Shown: in pieces, positions 1-8,547 of the stretch
Numbering within the stretch: the first letter of the stretch is position 1
Layout of the letters: every line of letters starts with the position of its first letter
Source: Treponema sp.
GTDB taxonomy: Bacteria > Spirochaetota > Spirochaetia > Treponematales > Treponemataceae
Direction: 5' to 3'
Assembly: GCA_017619795.1 (NCBI GenBank)
Contig: JAFZRP010000011.1
Span: forward strand, 1 to 64,000
Length of the DNA: 64,000 nucleotides
Program-made: the position numbers and the translations under genes
The notes under the pieces: model-generated
What the model saw: the letters and a program-made list of their open reading frames with translations, nothing else
What the model was told of the DNA's origin: nothing
Database searches by the model: none

Positions 1-101
1 AGAATGAAATTGGTTTGCTCTCTAAAAAAGCAAAGGAATATGGCGCACCAATCATTGTCGGTGAATACGCCGCATTCCCAAAAAAGTATTCTGCTTATTA
101 A
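1..101 (+). CDS. C-terminal end of an unidentified protein, possibly a glycoside hydrolase
   Basis: The window opens inside a + strand reading frame (codons start at base 3) that stops with TAA at 99-101. Only 32 residues are visible. They include GAPIIVGEYAAF, which resembles the beta-strand carrying the nucleophile glutamate of GH5 enzymes (compare GIPVVLGEIG in the cellulase at 5362-7449). A GH5 domain usually continues for many more residues after this strand, and here only about a dozen follow, so the family assignment is weak. The gene converges on the acyl-CoA synthetase gene with a 19-bp gap. Function remains open. Confidence 0.45.
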   Translation, partial: NEIGLLSKKAKEYGAPIIVGEYAAFPKKYSAY

Positions 102-120
102 TTGAATAGTTTTTTACTGC

Positions 121-1815
121 TTACTTTATATCTTTCCTCATTATCTTACCAGAAATTGTTTTTGGCAGACTGTCGGCAAAAGCAACAATTCTAGGATACT
201 TATATGGAGCTGTAGTTTTCTTTACAAAGGTTTGAATATCCTTTACAAGCTCGTCACTTGGAGTATAGCCTTTGGCAAGTACAATTGTAGCCTTTACAAC
301 CTGACCGCGAACAGGATCTGGTGCTGCGGTAACTGCACATTCAACTACAGCAGGATGCTGCATTAGAACGGATTCAACTTCAAAAGTACCAATTCGGTAA
401 CCTGAACACTTGATTACGTCGTCATTGCGGCCCGTAAACCAGAAGTATCCGTCTTCATCACGCCAGGCGTTATCGCTTGTATGATAGTAGCCGTCGTGCA
501 TAACTGCTTTTGTACGGGCCTGGTCACCAAAATATTCCATAAAGAGGCCCGGGAAGTTACCATTTTTCATATCAACTACGATTTCGCCAACTTCACCGTC
601 TTCTACTTCGTTGCCTTCATCGTCTATAAGGGTTACATTGTAGTAAGGTGCAGGTTTTCCAAGGCTACCCGGTTTTATGCGTTCGTTGCCGTAATTAAAG
701 AGGCTGAGAGTTGTTTCTGTCTGACCAAAGCCTTCGCGGATTTCTTTTCCGGTAATTTCCTTCCACTTATTGAATACTTCTTCACTGAGCGGCTCTCCAG
801 CTGTAGACCAATGTAGACAACTTGAGAAATCATATTGAGTTAAATCTTCCTGAATAAGGAAACGGTAGATTGTTGGAGGCGCACAGAACGAAGTAATATG
901 ATGTTTTTCAATCTGTTTGATAAGATCAATTGGCTTAAACTTGTCGTGATAGTCGTAAATAAATACAGAACATTCAGCAATCCACTGACCATAAAGCTTA
1001 CCCCAAACTGCCTTTCCCCAACCAGTATCGGCAACTGTAAGGTGAAGTCCACCCTTCTGAACCTGCTGCCAGTAGCTTGCTGTAACAATGTGTCCGAGCG
1101 GATAAAGGTAGTTGTGCGATACAAGTTTTGGATGACTTGTTGTACCGGAAGTAAAATAAGCAAGAAGAATATCATCATTTTTACTGATGTCTTCGCGTTT
1201 AAGAGAACGGAAATCATTAAGTCCTGCTTCGCTTACATTCTTACAGCCCTCTGTAAAATCAAGCCAGGTTGGATGAGCAGCCTTGAACTCTGCACTCATC
1301 GGCTGGTCAATTCCAAACGGCGGAACTGCAACAAGAGTTTTAAGCGAAGGACATTCCTGCTGAGCCTGTTCTATATATGTAAAAAGTTCACGGTGATCTA
1401 CTGCTACCACTGCCTTAATAAAAGCGGCATTACAGCGGAAAACAATATCTTCTTTTGTAAGCATGTGGGTTGCAGGGATTACTGCTGCACCAATTTTATG
1501 AAGTGCAACAATAGAAATCCAGAACTCGTAGCGGCGCTGTAAAATGAGCATTACGAAATCACCGCGTTTAATACCAATGCTTCTAAAATATGCAGCGGCC
1601 CGGTCTGTACGCTCTTTGAGCTCGCCAAAAGTCATTGTAATTTCTTCGTCGTTATCATTACACCAGATAAAAGCATTTGCATCTGGTGTTCGTTTTGCGA
1701 GTACATCAACAACATCGTAACCAAAGTTGAAGTTTGCAGGTACCTTTATTTTATAGTTTTCAAAAAAATCTTTATAATCTGTAAACTCTGTTTTTTCAAG
1801 AAAATCTTCTAACAT
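121..1815 (-). CDS. AMP-forming acyl-CoA synthetase (acetyl/medium-chain acyl-CoA synthetase type)
   Basis: A 564-residue ANL-superfamily ligase that should activate a short or medium carboxylic acid through an acyl-AMP to an acyl-CoA in the cytoplasm. Visible motifs are the phosphate loop TSGTTSHPK (about 222-230), the adenine-binding GFGQTET (about 362-368), the hinge region with TSDNAWRDEDGYFWFTGR, and the C-terminal PKTISGKIMRK with the catalytic lysine near 557. Length and order fit the MACS/acetate-CoA ligase group. The ATG at 1815 has AAGGA upstream. The XRE-cupin regulator gene lies 51 bp upstream on the same strand and probably shares its transcript. The exact acid cannot be read from the sequence. 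Confidence 0.9.
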   Translation of the reverse strand: MLEDFLEKTEFTDYKDFFENYKIKVPANFNFGYDVVDVLAKRTPDANAFIWCNDNDEEITMTFGELKERTDRAAAYFRSIGIKRGDFVMLILQRRYEFWISIVALHKIGAAVIPATHMLTKEDIVFRCNAAFIKAVVAVDHRELFTYIEQAQQECPSLKTLVAVPPFGIDQPMSAEFKAAHPTWLDFTEGCKNVSEAGLNDFRSLKREDISKNDDILLAYFTSGTTSHPKLVSHNYLYPLGHIVTASYWQQVQKGGLHLTVADTGWGKAVWGKLYGQWIAECSVFIYDYHDKFKPIDLIKQIEKHHITSFCAPPTIYRFLIQEDLTQYDFSSCLHWSTAGEPLSEEVFNKWKEITGKEIREGFGQTETTLSLFNYGNERIKPGSLGKPAPYYNVTLIDDEGNEVEDGEVGEIVVDMKNGNFPGLFMEYFGDQARTKAVMHDGYYHTSDNAWRDEDGYFWFTGRNDDVIKCSGYRIGTFEVESVLMQHPAVVECAVTAAPDPVRGQVVKATIVLAKGYTPSDELVKDIQTFVKKTTAPYKYPRIVAFADSLPKTISGKIMRKDIK

Positions 1816-1866
1816 ATTAAATCCTTAATTATATTGTCTCGTCCGACGTAAATGTTGATGTAAAAG

Positions 1867-2418
1867 TTATATTATGATTGCAAGAAACTTAGCTTTTTTA
1901 TTATTCAGCGCCTGCATACCGTGCTGTTTTGTCGCATCAAAATAAATGCTGTCGCCTTCTTCGAGCACCATTTCTTTACCATCAACTACAATTTTCATGG
2001 AACCTTCAATCATATACTCAAACTCGTGGCCCGGATGTGCATTGTAGTGAATCTCGCGGGTTTCTTCCGGAGTGATTGTTACAATGAAAGGATCAGCCTT
2101 GCGATTCTGGAAGCCGGCTGCAAGTGCCTGATACTTGTAATCGCTGCGGCGGTCAACAGAAAGTCCCTTATCCTTTTTTGTAAGACAGTAGGTCTTCATT
2201 CGAGGCTCATCGCCGGAAATCAAAGTTCCCAAATCAATGCCATATTTTTTTGCCATTGACTGTAAAATACCTACGGGAATGTCAACATAACCACTTTCGT
2301 ACTTCTGATACTGTTCAATAGAAACACCGCAAACACCGGCAGCTTCTTCCACACTTACGTCCATAATGTCACGTAAACCGATTAATCGTTGTGCTACAGC
2401 TTTGATTTCCTCGTTCAT
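1867..2418 (-). CDS. XRE-family transcriptional regulator with C-terminal cupin domain
   Basis: A DNA-binding helix-turn-helix (about residues 5-60, with the typical VEEAAGVCGVSIEQYQKYESG) is followed by a C-terminal cupin beta-barrel (about 110-183) with HPGHEFEYMIEGSMKIVVDGKE and a second GDSIYFDATKQHGMQ block holding likely metal- or ligand-binding histidines. Such proteins sense a small ligand and control nearby metabolic genes; here the obvious target is the acyl-CoA synthetase directly downstream. The ATG at 2418 is chosen because GAGGTG lies 3-9 nt upstream; the longer GTG frame starting at 2424 would overlap that ribosome binding site. The 5' leader carries two short hairpin repeats. 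Confidence 0.88.
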   Translation of the reverse strand: MNEEIKAVAQRLIGLRDIMDVSVEEAAGVCGVSIEQYQKYESGYVDIPVGILQSMAKKYGIDLGTLISGDEPRMKTYCLTKKDKGLSVDRRSDYKYQALAAGFQNRKADPFIVTITPEETREIHYNAHPGHEFEYMIEGSMKIVVDGKEMVLEEGDSIYFDATKQHGMQALNNKKAKFLAIII

Positions 2419-2439
2419 AGTCACCTCGCTATTGCTTTT

Positions 2440-2497
2440 GATTCCCGGATCAAGTCCGAGAATGACACTGTCATTGTCGGGTTGGCCCCGACAATCT
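2440..2497. repeat. Inverted pair of short TGTCATT...ATC hairpin repeats
   Basis: Two copies of a roughly 29-bp dyad element lie head to head: a minus-strand copy at 2440-2467 (reads TGTCATTCTCGGACTTGATC on the minus strand, then the stem's second arm) and a + strand copy at 2469-2497 (TGTCATTGTCGGG, loop, CCCCGACAATCT). Each can form a hairpin. They lie in the presumed 5' leader of the regulator gene, just after its -10 box. Related copies are at 19208, 57498 and 59402. Confidence 0.75.
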
Positions 2498-2498
2498 T

Positions 2499-2527
2499 AT
2501 ATTACAGAAAAGCGCCGAGTTTTTCAA
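2499..2527 (-). promoter_or_regulatory. Sigma-70 promoter of the XRE-cupin / acyl-CoA synthetase unit
   Basis: On the minus strand TTGAAA (2522-2527) is separated by 17 nt from TAATAT (2499-2504). Transcription would start near 2492, giving a leader of about 75 nt that includes both hairpin repeats. Prediction from sequence only. Confidence 0.5.
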
Positions 2528-2605
2528 TAGAAAAATTAAAAAATATTAAAGAACTTTAGTATATTTAAATGTTATGATATAAGAATACAGCTTTACAGTT
2601 TGTTT

Positions 2606-3214
2606 CTAACAAAACTTTTCCATCAACTGCTTACGATTTTTACAATTTGAAATATTCAAAATATAGCTCACATAATTTTCTACAGTGTGCAGGCCTAAGA
2701 AAAGTTCATCCTTAATCTGGTCATTGTTTTTACCCTGCAAGACAAGCTCGAAAACCCGGCGTTCATTTTCTTTTAGGAAAGGGACGATGGAATCAAGCTC
2801 TTTTTGAATAGACAGGTCATTTTCTTCGTAGTAGCTTCCACCATTTTTTACGGTATTCAGACAGGCTACAAGCTTTTCGTCACTGCTGGCCTTGGAAATA
2901 AAACCTTCTGCACCTAAATCTTTAGCCTGCAGCTTAAAGCCCAGAGTATCGAACATTGAATATATTACAATTTTAATTTGAGGAAAGGCAGATTTTATTT
3001 GACTAACAAGCTCAAAACCTGATTCTTTTCCCAGCTGTATGTCGATTATGATGATTTCGGGAAAGGCAGATGCAGCCCTATTCAATTCTTCCAGGCAGGA
3101 TTTTGAATCTGCAAAGGTTCCGGTAATTCTCCAGAAAGTTTTTTCTTCAAGATAAGCGGCAATTCCTTTTCGGAGCATAAAATGGTCGTCAACTATAAAA
3201 AGATTGTGTGTCAT
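2606..3214 (-). CDS. NarL/LuxR-family response regulator
   Basis: A 202-residue two-component regulator. The receiver domain (about 1-120) has the acidic pair D9-D10, the phospho-acceptor D58 in IIIIDIQLGKESG, and a conserved lysine in FISKASSDEK. The C-terminal LuxR/GerE helix-turn-helix (about 140-200) has NERRVFELVLQGKNNDQIKDEL and LHTVENYVS. The ATG at 3214 overlaps the TGA of the upstream histidine kinase gene (ATGA), with GAGG about 10 nt before it, so translation is probably coupled. The frame remains open 33 nt further upstream, but that extension lies inside the kinase gene and lacks receiver-domain similarity. Its partner is the adjacent kinase; target genes are unknown. Confidence 0.92.
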   Translation of the reverse strand: MTHNLFIVDDHFMLRKGIAAYLEEKTFWRITGTFADSKSCLEELNRAASAFPEIIIIDIQLGKESGFELVSQIKSAFPQIKIVIYSMFDTLGFKLQAKDLGAEGFISKASSDEKLVACLNTVKNGGSYYEENDLSIQKELDSIVPFLKENERRVFELVLQGKNNDQIKDELFLGLHTVENYVSYILNISNCKNRKQLMEKFC

Positions 3215-5322
3215 TTTGAACTGTCCTCTTTTAAAGCACGCGAACACGGAACTTTTAGAACAATGTTCATTCCCTCGTTTGGTTTTGTATAAAACTCAAC
3301 CTTACCGCCTGCCAGGTTTATATTTTCAATAATATTCCGCACGCCAAAATGATGCTTGTTTTTTGTCATTTCGCTCTGCTCGCAGCCAATTCCATCATCA
3401 ATCACTACGATTTTGAGCATTTCGTTTTCTTCCAGCTGCTCGTTGCTTATTAGAATGCTCACCGAAGTTGCAAACGAATGTTTTTCTATGTTAGTAAGGA
3501 TTTCCTGAATTACGCGGATAACGTATTTTGAAACTTCAAGTGTAAAAATCGGGATGTAAAAGTTTGTATCGGTATTGATTGTGCACGGTATTTTATTTTT
3601 TTGTGAAAACTGCTTACAGAGGGTGTCTATTACAGAAAGCAGTTCAAGATGATTTGTGGTGCCACCTTGTCCGCCTGAGTTTTCGGCAAGGCTTATTTCT
3701 GCAGGGCTCAGGTTGTAGCAGATATTTCGCAAAAGAACCACGCTGTCTGTAATTTCTTTGATGATTTGCTGCTGTTTTACAACTTCATCCGGCTGAACTT
3801 TAAGCATTTCTACATCGGTGCGGATTGCCCTTACAGTCTGAACTACTGAATCGTGAAGGTCGCGAGAGATTTTTGTACGTTCATTGTTTTGAATTGTAAA
3901 GATGAGGCGCTTGTCTTTTTTGTTTAAGTGCTGCTGGTATTTTTTTGAACATAAGGTGATGATGATGACGATTGCCGCGGTAAGAAGAATGAATAGAATG
4001 ATGGAGATGAAAAACCACGTGTCAATTGAAGATGGGATATCTGGTTGCTCAGAAGCTTCAATTTGTGATTCAGAGATTAAACTTTCCTGTGATGAAATTA
4101 CAGGTTCTGATTCAACCGGCGCTGGTAATAAAGTCACTTTTTCTGATTCAACGGGCTCTGGTGACTTTTGAATCACTTGAGGTGCCGGAGTTTTCTCAAC
4201 TTTTGGTTCAATCTTTTCTACAGTTTTATTTAATTCACTCAAAAACGAAATCATCTGTGAATAACTTGGCTTACTGAGAAACTCTCCATTTTTATATGCA
4301 CAAAAAGTCTGTCCATCCATATCGCGCATTAAAAGCCAGCCGTTATAAACGAAAAAGCCCTTATCTACCTCATCTGTCTCACTTATTATTGGACAGATTT
4401 TAAATTGTTTTATTGATTCAGGCTGCTGGCGGACAAGATTTCCGTTTTTATCTTCAAGCAGATATGGACTTAAATATTGCATTTCCCATTTTGTATATTT
4501 GTTTCCATTTTCATCAGTTTTTCCTACCGGACCCGCCTTTTCATTTATAAACCAGATGCCGTCATCACTCTGTACAAAATTGGCAACATTCAAAGTATCT
4601 TTACAGACAGAATCTTTAAGCTCAGGGCAGCCGTTTAACGTAAAGGCTGATTTTTCCGTAACAGCGCCCTTTTCTACCCGCCTTAAATATTTATTCAAAA
4701 AGGCAAAAGAATCTGATGAATAAAGCTTGTTCTTCCAGATGTATTCAGCGGCTTTTTCATCATAAAGCAATTTTCCGTCATCATCTGTAACGCACAGCTT
4801 TTTCTCGCATGAATCAGAAATTGAGCTGATAAAATCTACAAAGCCCGCATAATCACCTTTTTTAAGAAAAGCATCTTTTACAAAATCAAAAATCCATTTC
4901 TCAGGAACATAATAACGTTTGCAATCATCTTTTGAAAAAACACCGTTCTTCCTACTGAACGAATAAAGTCCTGCATCATAATAAACAACATAACTGTTAA
5001 CAGGCGCAGGACTTGCCACAATATGAAAATATAATGTGTCCGATTTTTTGCTGTAAAACATTGCGGTAAAACTGTAATCCTGTTTTGCACGGTTTTCAAA
5101 AAGCACGGAATACTCAGAAGGTTTGTTTTTGTTAACGCACACTAACCGCGTTGATTTTTTGCGTTCAGAATAAAGCTCCAGAAAATCAAACTTTTCATCG
5201 CCGTTGATTTTTGTTTTCAGCTCATAATCCGGGAAATCTGAATAAACAGATTTTGTCTGCGCAAAAACACCGGCAAGAGGAAGGACGGTTAGAATCATCA
5301 AACAAAAAACAAATCTTCTCAT
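3211..5322 (-). CDS. Sensor histidine kinase (NarX/DegS-like HisKA_3 type) with large periplasmic domain
   Basis: 703 residues. A Sec signal (1-21, ending VFAQ) precedes an exported region of about 410 residues that I do not recognise, with a Pro/Glu/Ser-rich linker at about 370-430. One membrane segment follows (about 436-458), then the HisKA_3 dimerisation motif SRDLHDSVVQTVRAIRTD with phospho-acceptor H490, and an HATPase domain with IQEILTNIEKH and VVIDDGIGCE. The protein should phosphorylate the response regulator encoded directly downstream (4-base overlap). The sensed signal is not evident. The ATG has no ribosome binding site; a -10 box lies 6 nt upstream, so the mRNA may be leaderless. 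Confidence 0.9.
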   Translation of the reverse strand: MRRFVFCLMILTVLPLAGVFAQTKSVYSDFPDYELKTKINGDEKFDFLELYSERKKSTRLVCVNKNKPSEYSVLFENRAKQDYSFTAMFYSKKSDTLYFHIVASPAPVNSYVVYYDAGLYSFSRKNGVFSKDDCKRYYVPEKWIFDFVKDAFLKKGDYAGFVDFISSISDSCEKKLCVTDDDGKLLYDEKAAEYIWKNKLYSSDSFAFLNKYLRRVEKGAVTEKSAFTLNGCPELKDSVCKDTLNVANFVQSDDGIWFINEKAGPVGKTDENGNKYTKWEMQYLSPYLLEDKNGNLVRQQPESIKQFKICPIISETDEVDKGFFVYNGWLLMRDMDGQTFCAYKNGEFLSKPSYSQMISFLSELNKTVEKIEPKVEKTPAPQVIQKSPEPVESEKVTLLPAPVESEPVISSQESLISESQIEASEQPDIPSSIDTWFFISIILFILLTAAIVIIITLCSKKYQQHLNKKDKRLIFTIQNNERTKISRDLHDSVVQTVRAIRTDVEMLKVQPDEVVKQQQIIKEITDSVVLLRNICYNLSPAEISLAENSGGQGGTTNHLELLSVIDTLCKQFSQKNKIPCTINTDTNFYIPIFTLEVSKYVIRVIQEILTNIEKHSFATSVSILISNEQLEENEMLKIVVIDDGIGCEQSEMTKNKHHFGVRNIIENINLAGGKVEFYTKPNEGMNIVLKVPCSRALKEDSSK

Positions 5323-5328
5323 AATTAT

Positions 5329-5357
5329 ATTTTATTGACTTTTCCAGTTGCTAACAA
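5329..5357 (-). promoter_or_regulatory. Promoter of the histidine kinase/response regulator operon
   Basis: Minus-strand TTGTTA (5352-5357), a 17-nt spacer and TAAAAT (5329-5334), then 6 nt to the ATG. Initiation 6-7 nt after the -10 box would fall on or next to the start codon. The promoter occupies the 39-bp gap after the cellulase gene. Confidence 0.55.
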
Positions 5358-5361
5358 GAAT

Positions 5362-7449
5362 CTAATCGGAATCTCCTGATGTAAAATAGATTCTGTTGAT
5401 TTTTACTTCTGCCTCTCCATTTACACTTCTGCATTGTAATTTGATTTTCAGTTTTTTAGAGGCCATCATTTTAGATTCGTCTAATCCAAGATAAACTTTT
5501 GTTTTGGAAGAAACAAATGTGACTGAATCATATGGATTTCCTTCATTATACCAGTTGCTATCGCCTTCATCATAAGCTGCAAATAATGTAATTTCACCTT
5601 TCAGATTTTCATATTCCAGACAGATATACTTATCCTTTGCTTCGTATTCGGGATTTAAAGAAAAATCAGCATACTGTTTTTTAAAACTGACAGTACCTGT
5701 AGCTTTATTGAATGAAACTTCATCTTCTTGTACCAAATAATCATCAAATCCAATTTCCATTGTATTTCCAATTTCATTTTGATTACTCCAGTCTTCAACA
5801 AGATACTCCGGAAGGTATTTTCCGTTGATTGTACGCATTAAATCACTCAGATGGAAGATGAGGATCGACATATTATACTTCCCTGCATACTTAGCTAAAT
5901 CGCTTAATGGTTTGAGTGCTTCAAGATTTTTTTCTTCTTCAGATTTTCCTTGAACTAGTTTTTCAAAATTACCTTCTTGAGGACCAATTTCGCCAAGAAC
6001 AACAGGAATACCTTTTTCAACAAAGTTCTTGTTCAAATCTGAGAAAATATCATCCATCATTTGTAAATCCCAGGATTCAGTTTTCCATAAATGACCAATA
6101 TCCAACGGATACCAGTGTACAGTAAGAATCAATTTGTCAGTTGCCGTTTCTTTATCTTTTGGCATTTTAAATACTTCATCCAGCCCACTATCTCTGTCAC
6201 AACCAACATTTGGAATCATCACAAAACGTTTAGCATTGTTTCCACCACTCGCCCGGATTGTATCAAGAACAAGCTGATTAAAACGATTATTGAGTTCTGC
6301 TTCCTTTAAACACAATTCACAGTTTTTATCAACTCCCCAATGCTGATCATCAGAATTAAGAGGTTCGTTCATAGTTTCAAAAATGAGATGTTCATCGTAA
6401 GAATTATTGAATGCTTTACAAATCTGTTCCCAAATTGCTTTTAAGAAACGCTCTGATTCAGCAATATCTTCCGGAGTATCTCTAAGAATATATCCTTCAT
6501 GATATTTTAATGGTTCATGAGTTTCCGGTGTATCATGATGAGAATTAATGATTACATAATAATCAAGTGCTAAAGCATAATCCACAGCCTTTTTTACGTT
6601 TTCCATCCAGTACGGATCAATTTTATATTTATCGTCAATAATATGATTATACCAGGTTACTGGAATACGGATTGTTTTTGCATTTGATTTTCCTGAATCA
6701 TCTTTTCCAAACTTTTCACCCAAGGATTCTATTACCTTTTCAGACATATCTGGTTCAGCCCAATATTCATGACCATCCCATCCTAAATAAATATCAGCAG
6801 GATCATTCATAGATTTATGGGCTTCATAACAGTTTCCAAGATTAAAACCGACACCCATATCTTTTACAAAATTGATTGAAGAAATTGTATTGTCGAATGC
6901 TACAGCATTTTCGTCTGATTTTTTATCAATTACAGGGGATTTATTTTCAATTTTTTCACCTGTAAAATATATTTTGTTTATTGTAACTTCTGCTGCAGGT
7001 GTTATAGACAAAAACTTGATTCTAATTTTCTTCGAACTTATATATTTAAATTCTTCTAATTCCAGATAAATCTTATCTTTATAAGAAACAAATGATTCCT
7101 GAGTGTATGGGTTTCCGTCATTATCATAGTTATTATCACCATCATCATAATGCACATATAATGTAATTCCGCCCTTAAGATTACTGTATTCCACACAAAT
7201 ATATTTATCTTTTGCTTCAGTCAAAGGAAGCTGAAAGTTTTTCCATTCTGCTGGAAACTTTACAGTTTTTGTTGATTTATCATATGTTGCTTCGCCGTAA
7301 TAAGGTTCTATTTTAATTTCATTTTCATCATCGTGCGTTTGTTCTGGATCTCCACCAGCACTATTTCCACACCCTATCACACTCACGCATAAAAGAATTC
7401 CGAACAAAAAAATCAGCCCGGTAAAAAATTTTAATGTCAGCTTTTTCAT
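5362..7449 (-). CDS. GH5 family endoglucanase lipoprotein with two flanking beta-sandwich modules
   Basis: 695 residues. A lipoprotein signal peptide ends at VIGC (acylated Cys 27), so the enzyme is membrane-anchored and faces the periplasm or the surface. The GH5 catalytic domain (about 185-560) shows the GVGFNLGN entry motif, acid/base E362 in IFETMNEP, HWYP, and nucleophile E487 in PVVLGEIG, resembling subfamily 4 beta-glucanases. Two similar modules of about 110 residues flank it (about 50-165 and 580-692). Both contain KDKYIC(V/L)EY, a DxGDxNxxxxGNP loop and a final (I/V)NKIYFTG-like strand, so they look like a duplicated carbohydrate-binding module. The ATG at 7449 is preferred over the GTG at 7455 because GAGGTG lies just upstream. 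That site lies in a long mRNA hairpin. Confidence 0.88.
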   Translation of the reverse strand: MKKLTLKFFTGLIFLFGILLCVSVIGCGNSAGGDPEQTHDDENEIKIEPYYGEATYDKSTKTVKFPAEWKNFQLPLTEAKDKYICVEYSNLKGGITLYVHYDDGDNNYDNDGNPYTQESFVSYKDKIYLELEEFKYISSKKIRIKFLSITPAAEVTINKIYFTGEKIENKSPVIDKKSDENAVAFDNTISSINFVKDMGVGFNLGNCYEAHKSMNDPADIYLGWDGHEYWAEPDMSEKVIESLGEKFGKDDSGKSNAKTIRIPVTWYNHIIDDKYKIDPYWMENVKKAVDYALALDYYVIINSHHDTPETHEPLKYHEGYILRDTPEDIAESERFLKAIWEQICKAFNNSYDEHLIFETMNEPLNSDDQHWGVDKNCELCLKEAELNNRFNQLVLDTIRASGGNNAKRFVMIPNVGCDRDSGLDEVFKMPKDKETATDKLILTVHWYPLDIGHLWKTESWDLQMMDDIFSDLNKNFVEKGIPVVLGEIGPQEGNFEKLVQGKSEEEKNLEALKPLSDLAKYAGKYNMSILIFHLSDLMRTINGKYLPEYLVEDWSNQNEIGNTMEIGFDDYLVQEDEVSFNKATGTVSFKKQYADFSLNPEYEAKDKYICLEYENLKGEITLFAAYDEGDSNWYNEGNPYDSVTFVSSKTKVYLGLDESKMMASKKLKIKLQCRSVNGEAEVKINRIYFTSGDSD

Positions 7450-7451
7450 AA

Positions 7452-7522
7452 TCACCTCGTTGTTAAGCCTTTATAATAAAAATGCCGCAAGAATACGACA
7501 TTTTTATTATAAAGCGAGGTGA
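7452..7522 (-). promoter_or_regulatory. Leader hairpin that would sequester the cellulase ribosome binding site
   Basis: CTTTATAATAAAAATG (7469-7484) is perfectly complementary to its inverted copy at 7499-7514 (16 bp, 14-nt loop). Beyond a 9-nt bulge the stem resumes: TCACCTCG at 7452-7459 pairs with CGAGGTGA at 7515-7522. On the minus-strand transcript this outer 8-bp helix contains the GAGGTG ribosome binding site of the GH5 gene. This could regulate translation, or the palindrome could be a DNA operator. No T-run follows, so it is not a standard terminator. Confidence 0.6.
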
Positions 7523-7563
7523 AAAAATCAGATGGGGGTAAAACTCCTTTTTTTAACAAAAAA

Positions 7564-8547
7564 TTACCATTCAGAATAATCACAATTTTCATAACTGATA
7601 TGATAATTTTCGCTGTTCTTTAATTTTAACAAGCTAAAGCGGTCACCAACTCTGCAATTTACATCTCGTCTGCAAAGCGGAATACACCAGGTTATCATAT
7701 CATTGCTTTGTACGTATTCACGGATTTTTTTACAGTGTTTTTTTACGCTGTAAAAAGGATTGTACCAGCATTTTACATCACCAAAGGTTGTAAGCTCATC
7801 TATTAAAACTTCGCCGCCTGTTCTTATACTAAAATGCCTTGCAACTATTTTTGCCATTGCACTTCCAAAGCTCCAGCCCCAAATTACAATCTGATAATCA
7901 GGATGCTCCTGTATCTGCTTATAAAACTCATTAAAAGGAACATCTTTTGCAGATTTATAAACTCGTGCATAGCCTAACGTTGTCCAGACAATTTTATTAT
8001 CAAGCTTAAGTGGCCAGGGAATAAACAGATAATTATTAACCCAATCTTCTTTGCAATCTGTTTCTTCAAATTGAATGATTACCTGTTTTGTTTCATCGTT
8101 TACCATTATTTTATAATCAAGGTCTCTGCCAATAACTTCATAGTCATAAGTATATTTTATGCAGTAAAACTTTTTCTGCTCTTCTGTCATACCAGCTGTT
8201 CTTACTTCCATTGAGTTTTCGTCTGGGGATGATGATGATTCGGCTTGAGCTTCATTGTCAGCTGGATTTTCAGTGTTTTCAGTATTTTCTGAAACCTCTT
8301 CTGTTGAATTAAGGGTTTCTTCTATATTGACTTCTGATGCAATAGCCATATTTTGTTCTTCTGAATCTGATGCTTCTGCAATTTCATTTTGAGCATTAAG
8401 TGCATCAATTTCGTTTTGTATTGCGATTTCTGAATTTCTTGTATTATTTACATTATCTGTTGTGCTGCAGGAAATAAATCCGAAAATCAATATCATTGAG
8501 AAAAAAATTATGAATATTGTGATGTTTTTACTTTGTATGTGTTTCAT
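7564..8547 (-). CDS. Lipoprotein with class 3 lipase-like alpha/beta-hydrolase domain
   Basis: 327 residues. The signal peptide ends in the lipobox FISC (Cys 27). An acidic Ser/Glu/Asn-rich linker (about 28-115) leads to a hydrolase-like domain. The nucleophile elbow is GWSFG (Ser 226), followed by LTTFGDVKC, which resembles the TFGxP stretch of Lipase_3 proteins. D283 in SNDMITWCIP and H316 in NYHISY sit where the family places its acid and histidine. Triad assignment is inference from motif order. The substrate is unknown; lipids or esterified plant polymers are possible given the neighbouring cellulase. No clear ribosome binding site precedes the ATG at 8547. Confidence 0.72.
   Translation of the reverse strand: MKHIQSKNITIFIIFFSMILIFGFISCSTTDNVNNTRNSEIAIQNEIDALNAQNEIAEASDSEEQNMAIASEVNIEETLNSTEEVSENTENTENPADNEAQAESSSSPDENSMEVRTAGMTEEQKKFYCIKYTYDYEVIGRDLDYKIMVNDETKQVIIQFEETDCKEDWVNNYLFIPWPLKLDNKIVWTTLGYARVYKSAKDVPFNEFYKQIQEHPDYQIVIWGWSFGSAMAKIVARHFSIRTGGEVLIDELTTFGDVKCWYNPFYSVKKHCKKIREYVQSNDMITWCIPLCRRDVNCRVGDRFSLLKLKNSENYHISYENCDYSEW

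Noticed and set aside
898..1542. 214-codon open frame on the + strand
   Set aside because: It is antisense to the well-supported acyl-CoA synthetase gene, has no ribosome binding site and its translation lacks domain-like features.
7515..7575. Tiny + strand frame after GCGAGGTG (ATG at 7534)
   Set aside because: The apparent ribosome binding site is the complementary arm of the cellulase leader hairpin; the 14-codon frame overlaps the end of the lipase-like gene and has no other support.
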